Source: DASQHY01 sp035602605
Lineage (GTDB): Bacteria > Acidobacteriota > Terriglobia > Acidiferrales > UBA7541
DNA: 64,000 bases
Reading direction: 5' to 3'
Assembly (NCBI GenBank): GCA_035602605.1
Contig: DATNLZ010000111.1
Coordinates: 11,025-75,024 of the forward strand
Part shown: one piece after another, positions 62,386 through 64,000 of the stretch
Position numbering within the stretch: the first letter of the stretch is position 1
Layout: the number at the start of each line of letters is the position of its first letter
Notes under the pieces: generated by a model
Told to the model about the DNA's origin: nothing
Database searches by the model: none
What the model saw: the letters and a program-made list of their open reading frames with translations, nothing else
Made by a program: the position numbers and the translations under genes

Positions 62386-63126
62386 TCAGCCGCCCGTTAC
62401 TTTGTTAGGTCTATCAGCCCAGGAAAGTTCTGCGTCGCAACGCCGCACGTAGTTCGCGTCCAGCGCGTAGGCATCCACCAGTTCATCGCGAAGGGCTTGC
62501 TTATACCCCAGTAGTCCAATCGAACCAGCCAATGACTCAGAAACCGCTTGCACCTTAGTGCCGGCAAAGACTGATTCTCGACGAACTTCATCAAGCGCCG
62601 ACGGTGTCGTCGAGAACAGTGTCACATCAGAGTGCGTCCCTTGGGTGCCAAGAAAGTTGAGGAAATCTCGTGGTGCGAGAACCATTTCATCGCCGACGCT
62701 GCACAACTGGTCTTTGCCGTGTGTGTATGCGCTGCCATAGACTTGGCCTCGCCCGGCAGAAAAAAAGGCCGCAACCAGTCTGGTAACATTTTGGGTGCTC
62801 TGGCAAACAGATTGAAGACCCTTTGCCGCAATGGCCTGTAGACCGCTTACCGCCGCAATCGGCCTTTGGTAGACCTCCGCCCAGGCCTTAACGGCCGTTA
62901 GCCCAACACGCAGCCCGGTGAATGATCCTGGTCCGGCGCAAACTGTAAACACGTCAAATTGGGGCATCGAATAGCCCGTTTCGGCCAAAATTAACTTGAG
63001 TTGGGTGAATAAGCTAGAAGAAGACGGAGCGTCTTGCGGAATGGGCGACAAATTGAAAACATTGCCGTCGCTGACGACCGCCAAGCTACCGGTGCGCGTA
63101 CTGGTGTCGACTGCCAGAATCAACAT
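62386..63126 (-). CDS. tsaB: tRNA threonylcarbamoyladenosine synthesis protein TsaB
   Basis: Partner of TsaD/TsaE in making t6A37 of ANN-decoding tRNAs. A 246-residue actin-like fold: MLILAVDTSTRTGSLAVV at the start, then SSSLFTQLKLILAE in the place of the S-x-x-L helix, and VFTVCAGPGSFTGLRVGLTAVKAWAE, the TsaB signature. The C-terminal half lacks the metal-binding His pair, as expected for TsaB rather than TsaD. Its start lies about 150 bp from the divergent carD promoter. Confidence 0.93.
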   Translation of the reverse strand: MLILAVDTSTRTGSLAVVSDGNVFNLSPIPQDAPSSSSLFTQLKLILAETGYSMPQFDVFTVCAGPGSFTGLRVGLTAVKAWAEVYQRPIAAVSGLQAIAAKGLQSVCQSTQNVTRLVAAFFSAGRGQVYGSAYTHGKDQLCSVGDEMVLAPRDFLNFLGTQGTHSDVTLFSTTPSALDEVRRESVFAGTKVQAVSESLAGSIGLLGYKQALRDELVDAYALDANYVRRCDAELSWADRPNKVTGG

Positions 63127-63274
63127 GCCCGCGAATCATAACGTACTTGAAGCAAACTCACCGCTTTGACTTGTAGGGGATTTACCTTAGGCTCGAACGG
63201 AACTCGCTGTAGCAATTCGCATGCCATTCAAACAGGAAAATTTCCGTTAAGTCGCTGATTTGACGTGATATATC

Positions 63275-63304
63275 TTGACACGATGTACGAAATGTACATA
63301 CAAT
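63275..63304 (+). promoter_or_regulatory. Promoter of carD-like gene with near-palindrome in spacer
   Basis: TTGACA (63275-63280), an 18-base spacer, then TACAAT (63299-63304); the start is near 63311. The spacer contains ATGTAC-GAA-ATGTAC, two copies of a self-complementary GTAC core forming an imperfect palindrome between -35 and -10. A protein bound there would block RNA polymerase. Confidence 0.65.
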
Positions 63305-63336
63305 CTTTTAGTCGTCCTCCAGGGGGTCATCCAAAG

Positions 63337-63858
63337 ATGGACTTCAAGATCGGGGAAAAAGTTGTTTATCCGAATCACGGTGTAGGGATCATCGAGCAAA
63401 TCAACTACGGCGTACTGAACGGTAGAACCGAAAAATATTACATGTTGCGCATTGCTTCAAGCGGATTGAAGGTGATGGTTCCGCAAATGAATGCGATGTC
63501 GGTTGGGTTGCGGCCTGTCATTCGCTCCGGTGAGACCATCAAGGTCCTGGGCTTTCTTGAGAAAGGCAAATTCAACTCCCACCACGATTGGAAGCATCGT
63601 TTTAAAGAAAATTCCGAGCGAATGCGTACCGGCGCTTTAATTGAAGTCGCGGCGGTACTGAAAAGCCTCGTGTCACTCAGCCGCAGCAAACCATTATCGT
63701 TCCGCGAAAAGAAAATGCTCGAGCGCGCGAAGTTCCTGTTGGTCAGCGAACTCGCAACCGCGAGGAATACCTCCCAGGAAAACATGGAAGGCGCGCTGGT
63801 AAAGTCGCTAGCCAAAGCCAAGCTCCAGATGCCCATCATTCAAGAAAAGTTCGACTAA
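63337..63858 (+). CDS. CarD-like/TRCF-domain transcription regulator
   Basis: RNA-polymerase-binding regulator of the CarD/CdnL family. From the ATG at 63337 (AGGGGGT about nine bases upstream) it starts MDFKIGEKVVYPNHGVGIIEQIN, the RNA-polymerase-interacting Tudor-like domain (1-65). It continues to a helical C-terminus (about 75-173) with SHHDWKHRFKENSERMRTG, the CarD_CdnL linker-helix block, and SFREKKMLERAKFLLVSELA. The frame opens at 63265, inside the promoter, so the later start is preferred. The helical part has a Trp in the DNA-contacting place. Confidence 0.92.
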   Translation: MDFKIGEKVVYPNHGVGIIEQINYGVLNGRTEKYYMLRIASSGLKVMVPQMNAMSVGLRPVIRSGETIKVLGFLEKGKFNSHHDWKHRFKENSERMRTGALIEVAAVLKSLVSLSRSKPLSFREKKMLERAKFLLVSELATARNTSQENMEGALVKSLAKAKLQMPIIQEKFD

Positions 63859-63880
63859 CCCTGAATTCCGAAATTGAATA

Positions 63881-63950
63881 GCACTGTTTTGCCCTAACTC
63901 GGTTAAGTTTCAGTTGGTTGAAAGAAACGCCGAGGAGGACAAAACAGTGC
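63881..63950 (+). promoter_or_regulatory. Long nested hairpin enclosing ribosome site and start of next gene
   Basis: GCACTGTTTTG (63881-63891) pairs perfectly with CAAAACAGTGC (63940-63950). Inside, CTCGG (63898-63902) pairs with CCGAG (63930-63934) and GTTTC (63907-63911) with GAAAC (63924-63928), all collinear. The outer right arm covers the GTG start at 63947-63949, and the GAGGAGG ribosome site lies in and next to the second helix. It could act as a cis-regulatory RNA switch or simply a carD 3' terminator (no T-run). Confidence 0.55.
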
Positions 63951-64000
63951 ATCTGCAAATTACCGCTCTTTGGGGCGGAAAAAAAGTGGAATTGCGCGAG
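63947..64000 (+). CDS. Unknown protein, N-terminal fragment at window edge
   Basis: GTG at 63947 with GAGGAGG nine bases upstream opens a frame reading MHLQITALWGGKKVELRE that runs off the window. It is too short to identify. The start context (strong ribosome site, GTG buried in a hairpin arm) suggests a regulated gene, possibly co-transcribed with carD. Confidence 0.5.
   Translation, partial: MHLQITALWGGKKVELRE

Overview
The window looks like a chromosomal segment of an acidobacterium, most likely class Terriglobia near the Terriglobales/Koribacteraceae. This is inferred from gene content: a deoC gene beside a two-domain ALDH16-type dehydrogenase, pilBTCSR next to two small pilins, a CarD-type regulator, an lptE-holA run behind pssA/psd, and a Gram-negative envelope (TatBC, LolA, LptE). 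Coding density is high, and I see no phage, insertion sequence, CRISPR array or rRNA. One tRNA (Ala, CGC) is present.

Layout. 1-15.9 kb: end-truncated aroB, nadB, a secreted M28 glutaminyl-cyclase-like enzyme with tatBC, the ctp protease, tRNA-Ala, an EcsC-family protein, an RhlE-type RNA helicase, a deoxyribose catabolism pair (deoC + ALDH16-like), thrC, a HAD phosphatase and a lytic transglycosylase. 16-37.2 kb: a 21-kb type IV pilus superlocus, almost entirely on the minus strand. One half holds pilB-pilT-pilC-pilS-pilR. The other half holds a second assembly ATPase and platform protein plus pilM-pilN-pilO-pilP-like and a pseudopilin. Between them lie two tandem pilins, lolA and three membrane glycosyltransferase-like genes. 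No secretin (pilQ/gspD) or prepilin peptidase is in view. 37.5-50 kb: a PCMT-like methyltransferase, a frameshifted M50 protease, a YciI-like gene whose only well-placed start is ATA, an ABM-like protein, a HhH-GPD glycosylase, an NtrY/NtrX two-component pair, era, a VIT1-like transporter, a Ser/Thr kinase, a secreted dual-specificity phosphatase and a secreted protein of unknown function.

50-57 kb: a probable minus-strand operon running Ycf46-like AAA ATPase, TPM-domain protein, nucleotidyltransferase, LemA, PhoH, YbeY, CorC-like. 57-63 kb: rpsT, then a minus-strand run psd-pssA-Asd-like-lptE-holA, with ydcH-like, rimI and tsaB upstream. The window ends with carD and the first codons of an unknown gene whose start is enclosed in a long hairpin.

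A recurring regulatory theme is a promoter (-10 such as TATACT, TAGACT or TATGAT) placed so close to the start codon that the mRNA should be leaderless or nearly so (tatB, lolA, thrC). I found no single obviously new system. The best leads are the pilus superlocus with embedded glycosyltransferases, the degenerate Asd-like protein inside the phospholipid operon, the Ycf46/TPM/nucleotidyltransferase/LemA operon, and the start-enclosing hairpin after carD.
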